Source: Thalassospira xianhensis MCCC 1A02616 (GTDB lineage Bacteria; Pseudomonadota; Alphaproteobacteria; Rhodospirillales; Thalassospiraceae). Taken from it: a stretch of DNA of 64,000 nucleotides. Under the pieces are notes generated by a model. It was not told the DNA's origin and searched no databases. It saw only the letters and a program-made list of their open reading frames with translations. Every line of letters begins with the position of its first letter. Positions within the stretch are counted from its first letter, which is position 1. Below, one piece after another: positions 24,269 to 34,815 of the stretch. The DNA lies in NCBI RefSeq assembly GCF_003326475.1, contig NZ_JPWA01000018.1, forward strand, positions 1 to 64,000, given 5' to 3'. Made by a program: the position numbers and the translations under genes.

Positions 24269-25861
24269 TTACGCGCCCAGTTCTTCACCGGCAATCGCAC
24301 GGTCGATCAGTTGAATGCTTTCATCAATACCGTAGAGCGCGATGAACGAGCCCATACGCGGCCCCTGTTCCTGCCCCAGCAGGATTTCATAAAGCGCCTT
24401 GAACCAGTCACGCAGGTTTTCATAATTGTGGTTTTTACCCACCTCGAACACCTGCGTCTGGATGTCACCACCATCGGTGTCGGCATCAAGGGTTTTGAGC
24501 ATATCGCGAAGCTCGGTCAGGGCTGCCTTTTCGGCATCCGTCGCAGCACGGTATTTTTTCGTCGGTTTGACGAAGTCGTTGTAATAGTTGATCGCGTAGC
24601 CGACCAGCTTGTCGAGATACGGCGCGTTTTCCGGCGTTGCGCCCTTGGCATAACGCGAAATGAACGCCCAAAGCAGTTCCGGGTCGCTGGTATTGCAGAC
24701 CGAAACCAGATTCAGAAGAATACCGAATGACAACGGAATATCACGTTCCGGTGCCTTGCCTTCATGGATGTGCCATGCCGGGTTCTGCAAAAGCTTTTCC
24801 GGGTCGGTTTCGGTTTTCAGCTTGTCGGCAAAGGTCAGATATTCATCAACCGTCTTCGGGATGACATCGAAATACAGGCGCTTTGCGGTTTTCGGCTTCT
24901 GGAACATGAACAGCGAAAGACTGTCTTCCGGCGCATATTTCAGCCAGTCTTCCATCGAAATGCCGTTGCCCTTGGATTTCGAGATTTTCTGCGCGTTCTC
25001 GTCAAGGAACAGCTCGTAATTGAAGCCTTCCGGCGGGGTACCGCCAAGCGCCTTGACGATCTTGTTGCCAAGCTCGACCGACGGAATAAGATCCTTGCCC
25101 GCCATTTCGTAATCAACGCCAAGCGCATACCACCGCATCGCCCAGTCCGGCTTCCACTGCAATTTGCAACGCCCGCCCGTGACCGGGGTTTCGACCAGCT
25201 TCCCGGTTTCGGGATGTTCATAAACGATGGTCCCGGCTTCAACGTTAAGTTCGGTCACCTTGGCCATCAGGACTTTGTTGGTGCCTTCTTCGACCGGCAT
25301 GAACGGGCTGTATGTCGCGCGGCGTTCTTCGCCAAGGGTCGGCAGCATGATTTTCTGGATTGCATCATACCGTTCCAGAAGACGCAGAAGCGCTGCATCA
25401 AACATGCCCGAACGGTAGCATTCGGTCGAAGATTTGAATTCGTAATCAAAGCCAAAGCTGTCAAGGAAGTCACAAAGCCGCGCATTGTTGTGATGCGCAA
25501 AGCTTTCATGCGTACCGAACGGATCCGGCACGCTGGTCAATGCCTTGCCAAGATGCTGGGCGACCATGTCCTTGTTCGGGATATTATCAGGTACCTTGCG
25601 AAGGCCGTCCATATCATCCGAGAAGCAGAACAGCTTGGTCGGAATATCGGACATCTGTTCGAACGCGCGGCGGACATAGGTTGTGCGCGCAACTTCGCCA
25701 AACGTCCCGATATGCGGCAGGCCCGACGGACCATAACCGGTTTCAAACAGCACATAACCCTTCTCAGGCTTCTTCTGTTTATACCGCTCAACCAGCTTGC
25801 GGGCTTCCTGAAAAGCCCAGACGTTGCTGTTTAGTGCGGCATCACGAAGATCGGCTGTCAT
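24269..25861 (-). CDS. lysK: Lysyl-tRNA synthetase, class I
   Basis: 530 aa from the ATG at 25861-25859 ([15 protein letters not shown]), with AAGG upstream; the frame is open 22 codons further but without support. Class I signatures: HIGH-like [16 protein letters not shown] (43-57, with H50 I51 G52 T53) and KMSKS-like [10 protein letters not shown] near 295. It charges tRNA-Lys. Class I LysRS is found in archaea and some bacteria, including many alphaproteobacteria, in place of the usual class II enzyme, so it is probably the sole LysRS here. Cytoplasmic, essential; single gene with its own terminator. Confidence 0.95.
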   Translation of the reverse strand: MTADLRDAALNSNVWAFQEARKLVERYKQKKPEKGYVLFETGYGPSGLPHIGTFGEVARTTYVRRAFEQMSDIPTKLFCFSDDMDGLRKVPDNIPNKDMVAQHLGKALTSVPDPFGTHESFAHHNNARLCDFLDSFGFDYEFKSSTECYRSGMFDAALLRLLERYDAIQKIMLPTLGEERRATYSPFMPVEEGTNKVLMAKVTELNVEAGTIVYEHPETGKLVETPVTGGRCKLQWKPDWAMRWYALGVDYEMAGKDLIPSVELGNKIVKALGGTPPEGFNYELFLDENAQKISKSKGNGISMEDWLKYAPEDSLSLFMFQKPKTAKRLYFDVIPKTVDEYLTFADKLKTETDPEKLLQNPAWHIHEGKAPERDIPLSFGILLNLVSVCNTSDPELLWAFISRYAKGATPENAPYLDKLVGYAINYYNDFVKPTKKYRAATDAEKAALTELRDMLKTLDADTDGGDIQTQVFEVGKNHNYENLRDWFKALYEILLGQEQGPRMGSFIALYGIDESIQLIDRAIAGEELGA

Positions 25862-26307
25862 TTTTGAAACCTTGTTTGTCAGTTGTATCGTTGAATTATC
25901 TGGAAATCCGGCCACGCATGAAATCACCCGGATTTCGCGCGTGCGCGAAGCTATCCCCGCAGGCCTGCAAGATCAAGCCCGGATCGGGTATGACCGGTCT
26001 GCAACACGCAATTTCACAGGTAACAGACCTCGTTCATTCCTACTCTGGCAGAGAGCACCAGCGATGTGATGCGCAAAATTTGCTTATCAGATCAGCATCA
26101 TAAGCCGAAAATGCGAAAAGATATAAACCTACACCGACGAGTGGTTGAAAATCACCTGTCGAACGCAGATATGGATAGAGTTGAACAATTATCCGTGCAG
26201 TCAGGAAACAATAATAGATCCGGGAGTGGGTCATCCAAACTGGCGACGATCAGGTGGACAAATCACCAGCTCAGGCGGCTTATCGCCATGCACGGGAGAA
26301 TTAGTGA
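25862..26307. other. Intergenic region between lysK and the sensor kinase (446 bp)
   Basis: Holds the divergent promoters of lysK (left) and the two-gene sensor operon (right). The right half (26080-26230) is more AT-rich. Reading frames here are short and show no family features. I see no tRNA-like cloverleaf or strong hairpin. Confidence 0.5.
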
Positions 26308-27399
26308 TTGGCTGACACGTCAGGCATTGAAGATTTGTCGGCGTCGCACACCGATGGCTCGGGAAGTACGATGACCGGACAGCATGTTGCATTCGAGGAA
26401 GATCACCGGTTCCGGCGCGTTGTCGAATATGCTCCGAACGCGATGATATTGGTTGATGCCACCGGTCGCATCGAAATGGTCAACGCCGAAACCGAAAAGG
26501 TATTCGGCTATACCCGTGACGAGTTGTTGGGCCAGCCGGTCGATGTGCTCGTCCCTGATCGGTTCCGCCATCATCATGCGGGTCTTCGCAACAGTTTCAT
26601 CGCCGCCCCCGGACCGCGTCCAATGGGACCGGGACGGGATCTTTATGCGCTGCGCAAGGATGGCAGCGAGTTTCCCGTCGAAATCGGCCTGAACCCGATT
26701 GCCGAAGGCGACCGCGTGCAGGTTCTGGCTGCGATTGTCGATATTTCTGACCGCAAAAGCCGTCAGGAACGGCTTGAAAAATCCCTGCAGGAAAAGGAAA
26801 TCCTGCTTTCGGAAGTCCATCACCGGGTCAAAAACAATCTGCAAATCGTTCATAGCCTGCTTGATATGCAGACAGCAAACGTCAAGGACGATCTGGCACG
26901 CGAAATCCTGCGCGATAGCTGCAACCGCGTCCGGTCGATGGCCCAGATCCACCAGACCCTGTATCAAAGCGAGGATGTCTCGCGCGTGGATTTCAACTAT
27001 TTCTGCGATGCGCTGATCAATTCGCTGCTGGTTACCTTTAATACCGATCCTGACCGCATCAATTTCGAACGCGATCTGGGATCAGTGTCGCTACCGATTG
27101 GCAAGGCCGTACCTTGTGGCCTGATTGCCAACGAACTGATTACCAATGCGCTCAAACACGCCTTTCCGGGGAACAGCCCCGGCAATATCAGCCTGGTGGC
27201 GCAAGAACTTGATTCCAACCTGATCGAACTGAGCCTGACGGACGACGGCGTCGGTTTTCCCGACGGATTTTGTGTCGACAGCAGCGATGGGCTTGGCTTG
27301 CAACTGGTTGAACTGCTAACCGATCAACTGGGCGGGACGCTGGATATCCGGTCCGGCAAACCGACCCGCATTACCATTCGATTCACGATACAGGATTGA
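26308..27399 (+). CDS. PAS sensor histidine kinase of the HisKA_2/HWE type
   Basis: 363 aa from TTG at 26308, which has GGAGA at 26295-26299. The ATG at 26371, behind GGAAG, is a real alternative giving 342 aa. No membrane helices, so cytoplasmic. A PAS domain spans about 33-148 (FRRVVEYAPNAMILVDATGR). The dimerisation/phospho-acceptor box LSEVHHRVKNNLQIVHSLLD places His172 as likely phosphorylation site. The ATPase domain has NELITNALKHAFPG and DDGVGFPDG. The stop is 8 nt before the ATG of the downstream response regulator; GAGGAT within the overlap region serves it. The pair forms a two-component system. Confidence 0.88.
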   Translation: MADTSGIEDLSASHTDGSGSTMTGQHVAFEEDHRFRRVVEYAPNAMILVDATGRIEMVNAETEKVFGYTRDELLGQPVDVLVPDRFRHHHAGLRNSFIAAPGPRPMGPGRDLYALRKDGSEFPVEIGLNPIAEGDRVQVLAAIVDISDRKSRQERLEKSLQEKEILLSEVHHRVKNNLQIVHSLLDMQTANVKDDLAREILRDSCNRVRSMAQIHQTLYQSEDVSRVDFNYFCDALINSLLVTFNTDPDRINFERDLGSVSLPIGKAVPCGLIANELITNALKHAFPGNSPGNISLVAQELDSNLIELSLTDDGVGFPDGFCVDSSDGLGLQLVELLTDQLGGTLDIRSGKPTRITIRFTIQD

Positions 27400-27407
27400 G
27401 GATCGCC

Positions 27408-29855
27408 ATGCGCAAACCAATCCATGTCATGATTGTTGAAGACGAACGGATCGTCGCACTGCATCTGCGCCAACAGCTTGCGCGGCTGGGCTATGACAGG
27501 ACATCGGTCCATAGCGCCGGGATCAATGCCCTTAAGGCGATTGAAACCGATGCACCCGACATCATCCTGATGGATATCCGCATTGACGGTGATATCGACG
27601 GCATCGAAACCGCGGCGGGTATTCCTGAACATCTGATGATCCCTATCATATATCTGTCCGCCTATTCAGAAGACACCACACTGGAACGTGCGCGAAAAAC
27701 CCGTCCCTACGGCTTTTTGCTAAAACCGTTTTCCGAACGCGAACTTCACGCCACCATCCAGATGGCGCTTGAACGCCGCGAAGTCGAACTGGCCCTTCGC
27801 GAAAGTCAGGAACGGCTGTCGCTTGCTATGCATGCCGCGCAAATGAGCTGCTGGGAAGTCGATGTTACCACCCGCAAAATGCACAGCACCGGCCTTGGCA
27901 AATTCGTCCCCGGCGATACCCACGATGCCGAAACCATCACCGAAAGCTGGGACAGCTTCCTTCAACGTGTCGCATCCGAAGACCGCGACATGGTCCGCAA
28001 GGCGTTTGAGTACGCCGTCCTGAATGGTGAATTTTACGATATCGTGTTCCGCGGACAGCCCGAAAAGGATGGTCATCAATGCTGGTTCCGGGCACGCGGA
28101 AAATCCTATATCAATGACCGCAAGGGCACCCAACGCATCATCGGCGTGATGCAGGATATCACCGATCAGCGCATCACCAACGACAAACTCCGTCAGGCCA
28201 TGACGGTGTTTGAAACGACCCAGGACGGTATCCTGATCCTTGATCCGGACCTGAACATCACCAGTGCCAATCGCGCCTATTGCCAGATCACCGGTGCCGA
28301 TCCCCTGACTGTGACCGGCACTCCTCCCTATATGATCGTGCCCGAACAGTTTCCGCCTGCCTTTTATCAGGAACTGTTCCATACGCTGCGAACACGTCGC
28401 CACTGGCACCGCGAGATTGACACGCGCGATATGTCGGGCAACCCGATTTCAATCGTAATGCAGATCATCGCGGTCGAGGATGATGACGGGGTTCTGACCC
28501 ATTTCGTCGCCATGATTTCGGATCGCACCGCTATCCGGCAGGCGGAACAGGAGCTGCATTATCTGGCACAGTATGACGGACTTACCGGCCTTCCTAACCG
28601 GTTGCTGGCAACCGACCGCCTGAACCGCGCGATTGAACGCTGTGAGCGGACCGGGGCGGTTGTCGCCTGCCTGTTCCTTGATCTCGATGACTTCAAGAAC
28701 ATCAACGACACGCTGGGCCATGCCGCCGGGGATCAGGTCTTGCTGATTGTTTCAACCCGCATCAAGGCACTAACTGATCGCACAGATACGATCGCACGCC
28801 TTGGCGGGGACGAATTCCTGATCGTGCGCGAAAACATGCATAGTCAGGCCGCCGCAGGCAACCTTGCCAGCCAGATCATTCATGAATTGCAAAAACCCTT
28901 CTACATCGTCGGTCACGAACTGACATTGTCGGCCAGTATCGGCATTGCGCTTTATCCAGAAAATGCCCATTCGCCGCAGGATTTGATCCGGCTGGCCGAT
29001 ACAGCCATGTATGCCGCCAAGGATCAGGGACGCCGTACCTATGCGTTTTACAAGTCGGAAATGACCGAAAGTGCCACGCACTATATGACCCGCAGCCTCG
29101 AACTCAGACGCGGCCTCGAAAAGGGCGAGTTGCGCCTTTACTACCAGCCGCAGGTCGATGCCCACACTGGCGAGATGGTCGGTGCCGAAGCTCTGATCCG
29201 ATGGAACCATCCGGAAAACGGCCTGCTGGGCCCAGCCGAAATCATCCCGGTCGCCGAACAAAGCGGCCTGATTGTCGAAATCGGCCAATGGGTTGTCGAA
29301 GAAGCCTGTGCACAGGCACGTCGCTGGCAGGATGAAGGCCAAAATCCGATCCGCATCGCAATTAATGTTTCGGTTCGTCAGATGCGCTCGCCGGGCTTTG
29401 CCAAAGCCGTACAGAATGTTCTGACCGATACCGAACTTGATCCGAAATGGCTGGAAATCGAAGTCACCGAAAGCATGATCCAGGACGAAGACATCATGAT
29501 TGATACGCTCCATGAATTGCGTGCGGTCGGTGTTTCGGTCGCGATTGACGATTTTGGTACCGGCTATTCCTGCCTGCGATCCATCAAAAGCCTGCCAATT
29601 GAACGCATCAAAATTGACCGCGCCTTTATCAACGGTATCCCGCAAAATACCGATGATGCCGCTCTGGCCGGGGCCATGATCGCCATGGCACGCACCCTTG
29701 GGCTTAAAGTTACCGCCGAAGGGGTCGAAACCGCCGCACAACAGGACTTCCTTCGAGCACAGGGGTGTTCCGAATTGCAGGGCTTCCTGTTCAGCAAACC
29801 TGTGCCCGCAGAACAACTTTTCGCAGCCACACAACACAACGCGAAAATTTCATAA
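27408..29855 (+). CDS. Response regulator with PAS, GGDEF and EAL domains
   Basis: 815 aa from the ATG at 27408, preceded by GAGGAT. The receiver domain (1-125) has Glu11-Asp12 and phospho-acceptor Asp56 in IILMDIRID. Two PAS-like domains follow (about 140-260 and 270-390). The GGDEF domain has an intact ARLGGDEFLIV; the EAL domain has GAEALIRWNHPENG, FEIE-like WLEIEVTESMI and IDDFGTGYSCL. Both the synthesis and degradation motifs for cyclic di-GMP are complete, so it may switch between the two on phosphorylation by the kinase encoded immediately upstream. Cytoplasmic; likely controls motility or attachment, fitting the chemoreceptor gene that follows. Confidence 0.92.
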   Translation: MRKPIHVMIVEDERIVALHLRQQLARLGYDRTSVHSAGINALKAIETDAPDIILMDIRIDGDIDGIETAAGIPEHLMIPIIYLSAYSEDTTLERARKTRPYGFLLKPFSERELHATIQMALERREVELALRESQERLSLAMHAAQMSCWEVDVTTRKMHSTGLGKFVPGDTHDAETITESWDSFLQRVASEDRDMVRKAFEYAVLNGEFYDIVFRGQPEKDGHQCWFRARGKSYINDRKGTQRIIGVMQDITDQRITNDKLRQAMTVFETTQDGILILDPDLNITSANRAYCQITGADPLTVTGTPPYMIVPEQFPPAFYQELFHTLRTRRHWHREIDTRDMSGNPISIVMQIIAVEDDDGVLTHFVAMISDRTAIRQAEQELHYLAQYDGLTGLPNRLLATDRLNRAIERCERTGAVVACLFLDLDDFKNINDTLGHAAGDQVLLIVSTRIKALTDRTDTIARLGGDEFLIVRENMHSQAAAGNLASQIIHELQKPFYIVGHELTLSASIGIALYPENAHSPQDLIRLADTAMYAAKDQGRRTYAFYKSEMTESATHYMTRSLELRRGLEKGELRLYYQPQVDAHTGEMVGAEALIRWNHPENGLLGPAEIIPVAEQSGLIVEIGQWVVEEACAQARRWQDEGQNPIRIAINVSVRQMRSPGFAKAVQNVLTDTELDPKWLEIEVTESMIQDEDIMIDTLHELRAVGVSVAIDDFGTGYSCLRSIKSLPIERIKIDRAFINGIPQNTDDAALAGAMIAMARTLGLKVTAEGVETAAQQDFLRAQGCSELQGFLFSKPVPAEQLFAATQHNAKIS

Positions 29856-30028
29856 AACAATCGCGCATTTAAAAGCCATCAAATCAGATAATTTCCCCCC
29901 TTACCGAAAGTATAGGTTGCGTGGTACCATTCCTTATCAAAAGCTGCCAAGCCCCTGAATAAGGAGGCACAGGGAAGGACCACCAGGACTACTTCAGAGG
30001 TATAGGTTTATCTGAGGGGACATTTTAA

Positions 30029-32104
30029 ATGCGATTTTCCAACCTGTCTCTAGGCGCCAAGCTGACCTGCGTAAGCGCACTTGCCATCGCCTTCTGCCTG
30101 ATCGTCGGCATATTCCTGCAAACGGTTCAAACCAGTAAAACAACCGAAGAACTTACCGTGGGCGAAGCCCGTGCCGTTGGACAGTTCCACGCCGAGCAGG
30201 CCAGCCGCGTGCTCAATGGCGGCATGCTGGTTGCCAAAAACCTTGCCGGTGCATTTCGTGCACTCCGTGAACAGGGCGGCGCAGACCGCAAGGCCTATAA
30301 CGAAATCCTCAATCGCACGCTGATCGACAACCCGTCACTTGCCGGGGCTTGGTCGGGCTTCGAACCCGATGCCCTTGATGGCAAGGATGCCGATTACAAG
30401 GGCGAAGGCGAACCGTTTGGCGACGGCACCGGAAAATACGTCACCTATTATTATAACTTCGGTAGCGGCATCACCCCCTACCACCTGACCGGGCTCGATA
30501 ATCCAGAGGTCAATGAATATTACACCGAACCCAAACGCACCAATAAGCCCTACCTGACCGATGCCATCACCTATGACATTCAGGGCCGCGATGTGGTTCT
30601 GACATCATTTGTCTATCCGGTGCAGGACAGCGGCGGAAAATTCCTTGGCGTGATGGGCGTCGATCTTGAATTGAATGCACTTTCCGAACGGTTTGCCCAA
30701 CTCGCCCCCTTTGGTACGGGTACCGTCAATCTTGTCTCGGCCCAGGGCACATGGGTTGCACATGAAAATCCCGATATTCGGGGCACCAAACTGGATGCTG
30801 CCAAAACTACCGATGCCGCTATTCTTGATGCGATGAAATCCGGACAGTCGCGCCAGATTGATGACGGCGAATTCATGCACCTGATCGTACCGGTCGCCAT
30901 CGAGGGATATCCCAATCAGTGGGGTGTGGTTGTCAACGTGCCGCTCGAAACCGTGTTTGCCCCGGCTGATAGTCTGCGCAACGCGACACTGATCGGCGGT
31001 GTGGTTCTGCTGATTGTGGTGATTGCGGTGATCCTGCTATCGACCAACGCCATGGTTGCCCGTCCGATGACCCGTGTTGCGGGCGTGATTGCCGATCTGG
31101 AAAAGGGCAATTTCAATGTCACGGTCCCCTATCATGACCGTTCCGATGAGATCGGTGCAATTGCCAAGGCGCTGGAAGCCTTCAAGGATGCATCGGCAGG
31201 CATGCAGCAGGCCGAACGCGAAAAACGCGAAGCCGAACATCGTGCCAGCGAAGAGCGCAACCGCACTCGCCTTCAGATGGCTGACGAGTTCGAAAAATCG
31301 GTCGGCTCCATCGTTATAAAAGTTACCGATAGCGCGGGCGACATGGAAAAGGTATCCCGTCAGATGCGCCGTGCGGCCGATGAAAGTTCCGAGCAGGCAA
31401 CCGTGGTTGCCGCGGCTGCTGACGAAGCAAGCGCAAATGTCCAGACCGTAGCCTCGGCGAGCGAGGAACTTTCCGCTTCCATTCAGGAAATCAGCTCGCA
31501 GGTCGCACGATCATCGGAAATTGCCAACAATGCGGTTGATGAAGCTTCGCGTGCCAACGCCATGGTTACCGGCTTGGCCGAGGCCGCCGATCGCATCGGT
31601 CAGGTTGTCAGCCTGATCAATGATATCGCGTCCCAGACCAACCTTCTGGCGCTGAACGCGACCATCGAGGCTGCTCGTGCGGGCGAAGCCGGCAAAGGTT
31701 TTGCCGTCGTCGCGAGCGAGGTCAAAAACCTCGCCAACCAGACAGCCAAAGCGACCGAGGATATCGCCCAGCAAATCGGATCGATCCAGTCTGAAACCCA
31801 CAATACCGTGGGCGCGATTGAAAAAATCACTGAAACGATTTCCAATATCAACGAAATCACCAGTGCCATCGCGGCAGCAGTCGAACAGCAGGGTGCCGCA
31901 ACCGCCGAAATTTCGGGCAATGTACAACAGGCGGCTGCAGGCACGAACGAGGTATCATCCTCCATAGGGATTGTGCGCAACACGTCCCAACAAACTGGTG
32001 ATGCCGCGTCAAATGTTCAGGCCGGGGCAACCGAACTGGCAGAACAGGCCCGCAACCTCGACACCCAGGTCAAAAACTTCCTTGACCGGTTGCGCCATAT
32101 CTAA
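30029..32104 (+). CDS. Methyl-accepting chemotaxis protein with Cache sensor domain
   Basis: 691 aa. A first membrane helix (about 10-33), a periplasmic dCache-like domain (about 40-300; [38 protein letters not shown], the latter typical of Cache domains), a second helix (about 312-338), HAMP (to about 390), and a methyl-accepting signalling domain. The tip carries [20 protein letters not shown]. Cache receptors bind small molecules such as amino acids or organic acids; the ligand is unknown. 173 bp separate it from the c-di-GMP protein; a GAGGGGACA stretch lies before the ATG at 30029. It ends NFLDRLRHI without a CheR pentapeptide. Confidence 0.93.
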   Translation: MRFSNLSLGAKLTCVSALAIAFCLIVGIFLQTVQTSKTTEELTVGEARAVGQFHAEQASRVLNGGMLVAKNLAGAFRALREQGGADRKAYNEILNRTLIDNPSLAGAWSGFEPDALDGKDADYKGEGEPFGDGTGKYVTYYYNFGSGITPYHLTGLDNPEVNEYYTEPKRTNKPYLTDAITYDIQGRDVVLTSFVYPVQDSGGKFLGVMGVDLELNALSERFAQLAPFGTGTVNLVSAQGTWVAHENPDIRGTKLDAAKTTDAAILDAMKSGQSRQIDDGEFMHLIVPVAIEGYPNQWGVVVNVPLETVFAPADSLRNATLIGGVVLLIVVIAVILLSTNAMVARPMTRVAGVIADLEKGNFNVTVPYHDRSDEIGAIAKALEAFKDASAGMQQAEREKREAEHRASEERNRTRLQMADEFEKSVGSIVIKVTDSAGDMEKVSRQMRRAADESSEQATVVAAAADEASANVQTVASASEELSASIQEISSQVARSSEIANNAVDEASRANAMVTGLAEAADRIGQVVSLINDIASQTNLLALNATIEAARAGEAGKGFAVVASEVKNLANQTAKATEDIAQQIGSIQSETHNTVGAIEKITETISNINEITSAIAAAVEQQGAATAEISGNVQQAAAGTNEVSSSIGIVRNTSQQTGDAASNVQAGATELAEQARNLDTQVKNFLDRLRHI

Positions 32105-32141
32105 AGCTTCGGCATCCGGACCTTGATCCGAAAACCGCTAC

Positions 32142-32202
32142 GTGATTTCAGTCGTTTGTGAATGTCTCGTTTTTAGAGGCACAAGACTGCGACTGAAATC
32201 AC
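32142..32202. repeat. Large imperfect hairpin with 13-bp perfect outer stem
   Basis: GTGATTTCAGTCG (32142-32154) pairs perfectly with CGACTGAAATCAC (32190-32202). Inside, TTGTG (32156-32160) pairs with CACAA (32180-32184), and CTC (32166-32168) with GAG (32176-32178). It is in the 450-bp gap 32105-32554, beyond the chemoreceptor stop. No U-tract follows on either strand, so it is not a standard terminator. The rest of that gap holds no credible gene. Confidence 0.6.
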
Positions 32203-32554
32203 CGACGCGGGCTTCAAATCCCTGCACATCGCCTGTCAGAAATTTCACGGGCTTCCTCGCTGCCGCGACTGTGATTTGCCGGGTTAAGGTGCCTGAATAT
32301 GGCTCGCCTCAACATTGCAAAACCCTGGCGCACAACTTTTACCCGCTCAACTCTTGCCTGTTCGCGAATTTGGTGAAGGGATTCCTGATCCGCGCCAAAG
32401 GCAGAAACCGGATGGCGAGAGACATTTTTGGCATCATTGTTAGAAAAATTGCATGACATCTTGACTTCTCCTTCGTCTTTAGATGCCATTAATCTAGCAT
32501 TTTGACAGAATTCATACTTGTCAGAAAAGTTGAGTCTTTGTTAGTTTTTCTATC

Positions 32555-33448
32555 ATGAAAAAATCGAACGATATTGCGTGGTTGCCGCTGAATTCTCTTC
32601 GGGCTTTCGCCGCAGTTCATGAAACCGGTTCTGTCGGGGCGGCTGCGGAGATGCTAAGCGTGACTCATGGCGCCGTCAGCCAGCATCTGCGCGGTCTTGA
32701 AGACCGATTGCAACGTAAACTGTTTACGCGGTCAGGCAACCGCTTGGTCATGTTGCCCGAAGCAGCCGATCTGGCAGAAAATCTGCTTCAGAATTTCAGG
32801 GCAATTGCCGGTGACATCGAACAATATCGGCGCGATGAAAATATCCTCAACATCACGGTGACACCGCATTTCGCCCAATACTGGCTTCTGCCGCGCCTTG
32901 GCGAGTTTCTAAAACGTCACCCGGAAATCGACCTGCGTATCAATGCCGATGCGGTCATGCATGATCTTGAACACGGTAGTTTCGATGCCGCGGTCCGGCA
33001 TGGTGATGGCAACTGGCCCGGACTTAACAGCGAACGGCTTCTTGAAAGCAGGGATGTCGTCGTCGCTGCCCCCTCGCTTCTTGAATCTGTTTCTGTTCAA
33101 ACGCCCCGGGATCTGGTCGGGCTGCCATGGATACTTGACGAGGACAGGGACATCGAAATGTCGCATTGGTTCGATGATCATGGCGTTGCCCATCAGGCGC
33201 ATACAAGGATCACCCGACTGCCCAGCGCGCTGACACTCGTCGCGGCACTAGACGGGCATGGCGTCGCGTGGCTCCCGCATGTATATGCCGCCCCATATCT
33301 GACCAGCGGACGCCTGATACAATTGCTTGGCAATGACACATGGTCCGAACAGAATACGCGCCACTATTATCTGTGCTGGGCAAACAGCAAAAACAGTCCG
33401 GCTTTCAGGACATTCCGGCAGTGGCTCCGGCAGCAGCTTGCCTGTTAG
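32555..33448 (+). CDS. LysR-family regulator, GcvA-like
   Basis: 297 aa. The winged HTH occupies about 10-70: LPLNSLRAFAAVHETGSVGA, then AAEMLSVTHGAVSQHLRGLE. The 'L(N/P)(S/A)LR.F.A' opening is typical of the GcvA subgroup. An effector-binding domain follows from about 92. The ATG at 32555 is preceded by an AT-rich stretch; a TGACA/TGTCA repeat with an 11-bp gap (32503-32523) could be its own binding site (LysR T-N11-A type). Neighbours: chemoreceptor upstream, a convergent beta-hydroxylase gene downstream. The target gene is not evident from context. Confidence 0.88.
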   Translation: MKKSNDIAWLPLNSLRAFAAVHETGSVGAAAEMLSVTHGAVSQHLRGLEDRLQRKLFTRSGNRLVMLPEAADLAENLLQNFRAIAGDIEQYRRDENILNITVTPHFAQYWLLPRLGEFLKRHPEIDLRINADAVMHDLEHGSFDAAVRHGDGNWPGLNSERLLESRDVVVAAPSLLESVSVQTPRDLVGLPWILDEDRDIEMSHWFDDHGVAHQAHTRITRLPSALTLVAALDGHGVAWLPHVYAAPYLTSGRLIQLLGNDTWSEQNTRHYYLCWANSKNSPAFRTFRQWLRQQLAC

Positions 33449-33536
33449 GTCAAGACGGCAAGGCAAACTTCGGAACCCGAACCAACAGACGATAGATCTG
33501 CTCCATCTTTTGCCCTACTTCATTCGAGCATCAGGA

Positions 33537-34292
33537 TCAGTTGTCTGACTGGTTGCGTATTTTTTCGGCTTCCGCATAGAACTTCTTTTCCCACTCGTTG
33601 TGGTTATCGAGCCCTTCCTTGATGAAAGGCGTGAAAATCGCAAGGTTCATCAGGCACCAGTTCACCAGCCGGGCGGGAAATTTCATCGGCTTGACGAAAT
33701 CGACAAACAGCACAACCCGCGTCTGATCCGTATGGTTCCATGCTTCATGTTCATAGGAATCATCAAAAATCAGCACTTTGCCCTCTTCCCAGTGACATGT
33801 CCGGTTGCCCACCCGAATGCCAAGCTTATCTGGTTGGTCCGGAACGATCAGGCCAAGATGCATCCGCAACACACCGTTATAGGGGCCGCGATGCGGCGGC
33901 AGGTGTTTTCCCGGTTCGAATATTGAAAACATTACCGTCGTCAGACCGGGAATCTTGTTCATGATCCGCCAGGTTTCGGGGCAAGCCCGGATGTTTTGCG
34001 CGGACTTCAAACCAAACCCCAACAGGAAGAAGGTTTTCCAATCCGCATCGCTGGAGATTTCTTTGACATCTGTCGAAATGTCATGGAACGACGGCAACTC
34101 GTCTTTGCGCCGCAGAATTTGGTCAAGCTCCTCGCGGATGGCAGGCCATTCTTTTTCGATTTCCGCAGCCCAGGGAAAGGTTGCATTGTCATAAACTGCC
34201 GGATTGCCGAACTTTGCATATTTCCGGTTCAACCGTTCTGCGCGAGAAACAATCCCCATGAAAAACCGGGTGATGCGACTGGGCCGATCCAT
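33537..34292 (-). CDS. Aspartyl/asparaginyl beta-hydroxylase-like dioxygenase
   Basis: 251 aa from the ATG at 34292-34290 (MDRPSRITRFFMG), with GGAAGG 10 nt upstream; a TTG-started extension to 34436 is possible but unsupported. The double-stranded beta-helix core has the two metal-binding His in LPPHRGPYNGVLRMHLGL and DSYEHEAWNHT, then TRVVLFVDF with the Arg that binds 2-oxoglutarate. This matches the beta-hydroxylase family, which lacks the usual acidic metal ligand. Bacterial members modify lipids or peptides, such as lipid A or antibiotic precursors; the substrate here is unknown. Convergent with the LysR gene (88 bp between stops). Confidence 0.87.
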   Translation of the reverse strand: MDRPSRITRFFMGIVSRAERLNRKYAKFGNPAVYDNATFPWAAEIEKEWPAIREELDQILRRKDELPSFHDISTDVKEISSDADWKTFFLLGFGLKSAQNIRACPETWRIMNKIPGLTTVMFSIFEPGKHLPPHRGPYNGVLRMHLGLIVPDQPDKLGIRVGNRTCHWEEGKVLIFDDSYEHEAWNHTDQTRVVLFVDFVKPMKFPARLVNWCLMNLAIFTPFIKEGLDNHNEWEKKFYAEAEKIRNQSDN

Positions 34293-34815
34293 CGGACGGA
34301 TACCTTCCGTCCCGAAACGATGTTCGGGCTCCTGACCGGCCGCTTGCTGGATGCTCGTGTCGGAATTATGCAATTTTGCCCTCTTTGTGATACAACAGAC
34401 TGAACATTCGAAGGAATTTCCGGAAATGACAGACAATCATGGCAATATATTGCCATCCTGATTGTCGGCAAAGCTCTTACCCGGGACAAAACGTGTTCGT
34501 ACCCTTCCGGTTCCAGAAATCGGCGCAGAATCGGAATGCTTTGTATCCATTCCGCCCCTTGTTCGGCGCTCCGCCACGCCGTATCTCTCCCGAAACAGGC
34601 AAAATGACATCTGAAAAAATTCTAATCTGTCCATGAAGACAAAGCGTTGGTTTTGCGACTTTGTCTCATGTCAATAATCAGACTTTTTCAGCTTGTATTT
34701 CTCCCGGACATACTCTTGTAATCAAAAATAGAATTAGCACATGCTACTAAACCGCATGAGTGTGTTCACATTGTAATAATCCCCGAATAGTTATGGCTTC
34801 AAGGGTCGCCTCATC
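34293..34815. other. Intergenic region (523 bp) with an 18-bp perfect palindrome
   Basis: Holds divergent control regions for the leftward hydroxylase and the rightward chemoreceptor. ATGGCAATATATTGCCAT (34439-34456) is a perfect palindrome, with TTCCGGAA (34418-34425) close by. Positions 34640-34800 are AT-rich, consistent with the chemoreceptor promoter. No credible gene; short frames lack ribosome sites. Confidence 0.55.

Noticed and set aside
24764-25834. Long rightward open frame (356 codons) opposite lysK
   Set aside because: It lies entirely antisense to the class I LysRS gene, has no ribosome site or domain, and reflects codon bias of the real gene.
32142-32456. 104-codon rightward frame after the chemoreceptor
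   Set aside because: It begins in the structured repeat, lacks a ribosome site and domain, and looks like noncoding sequence.
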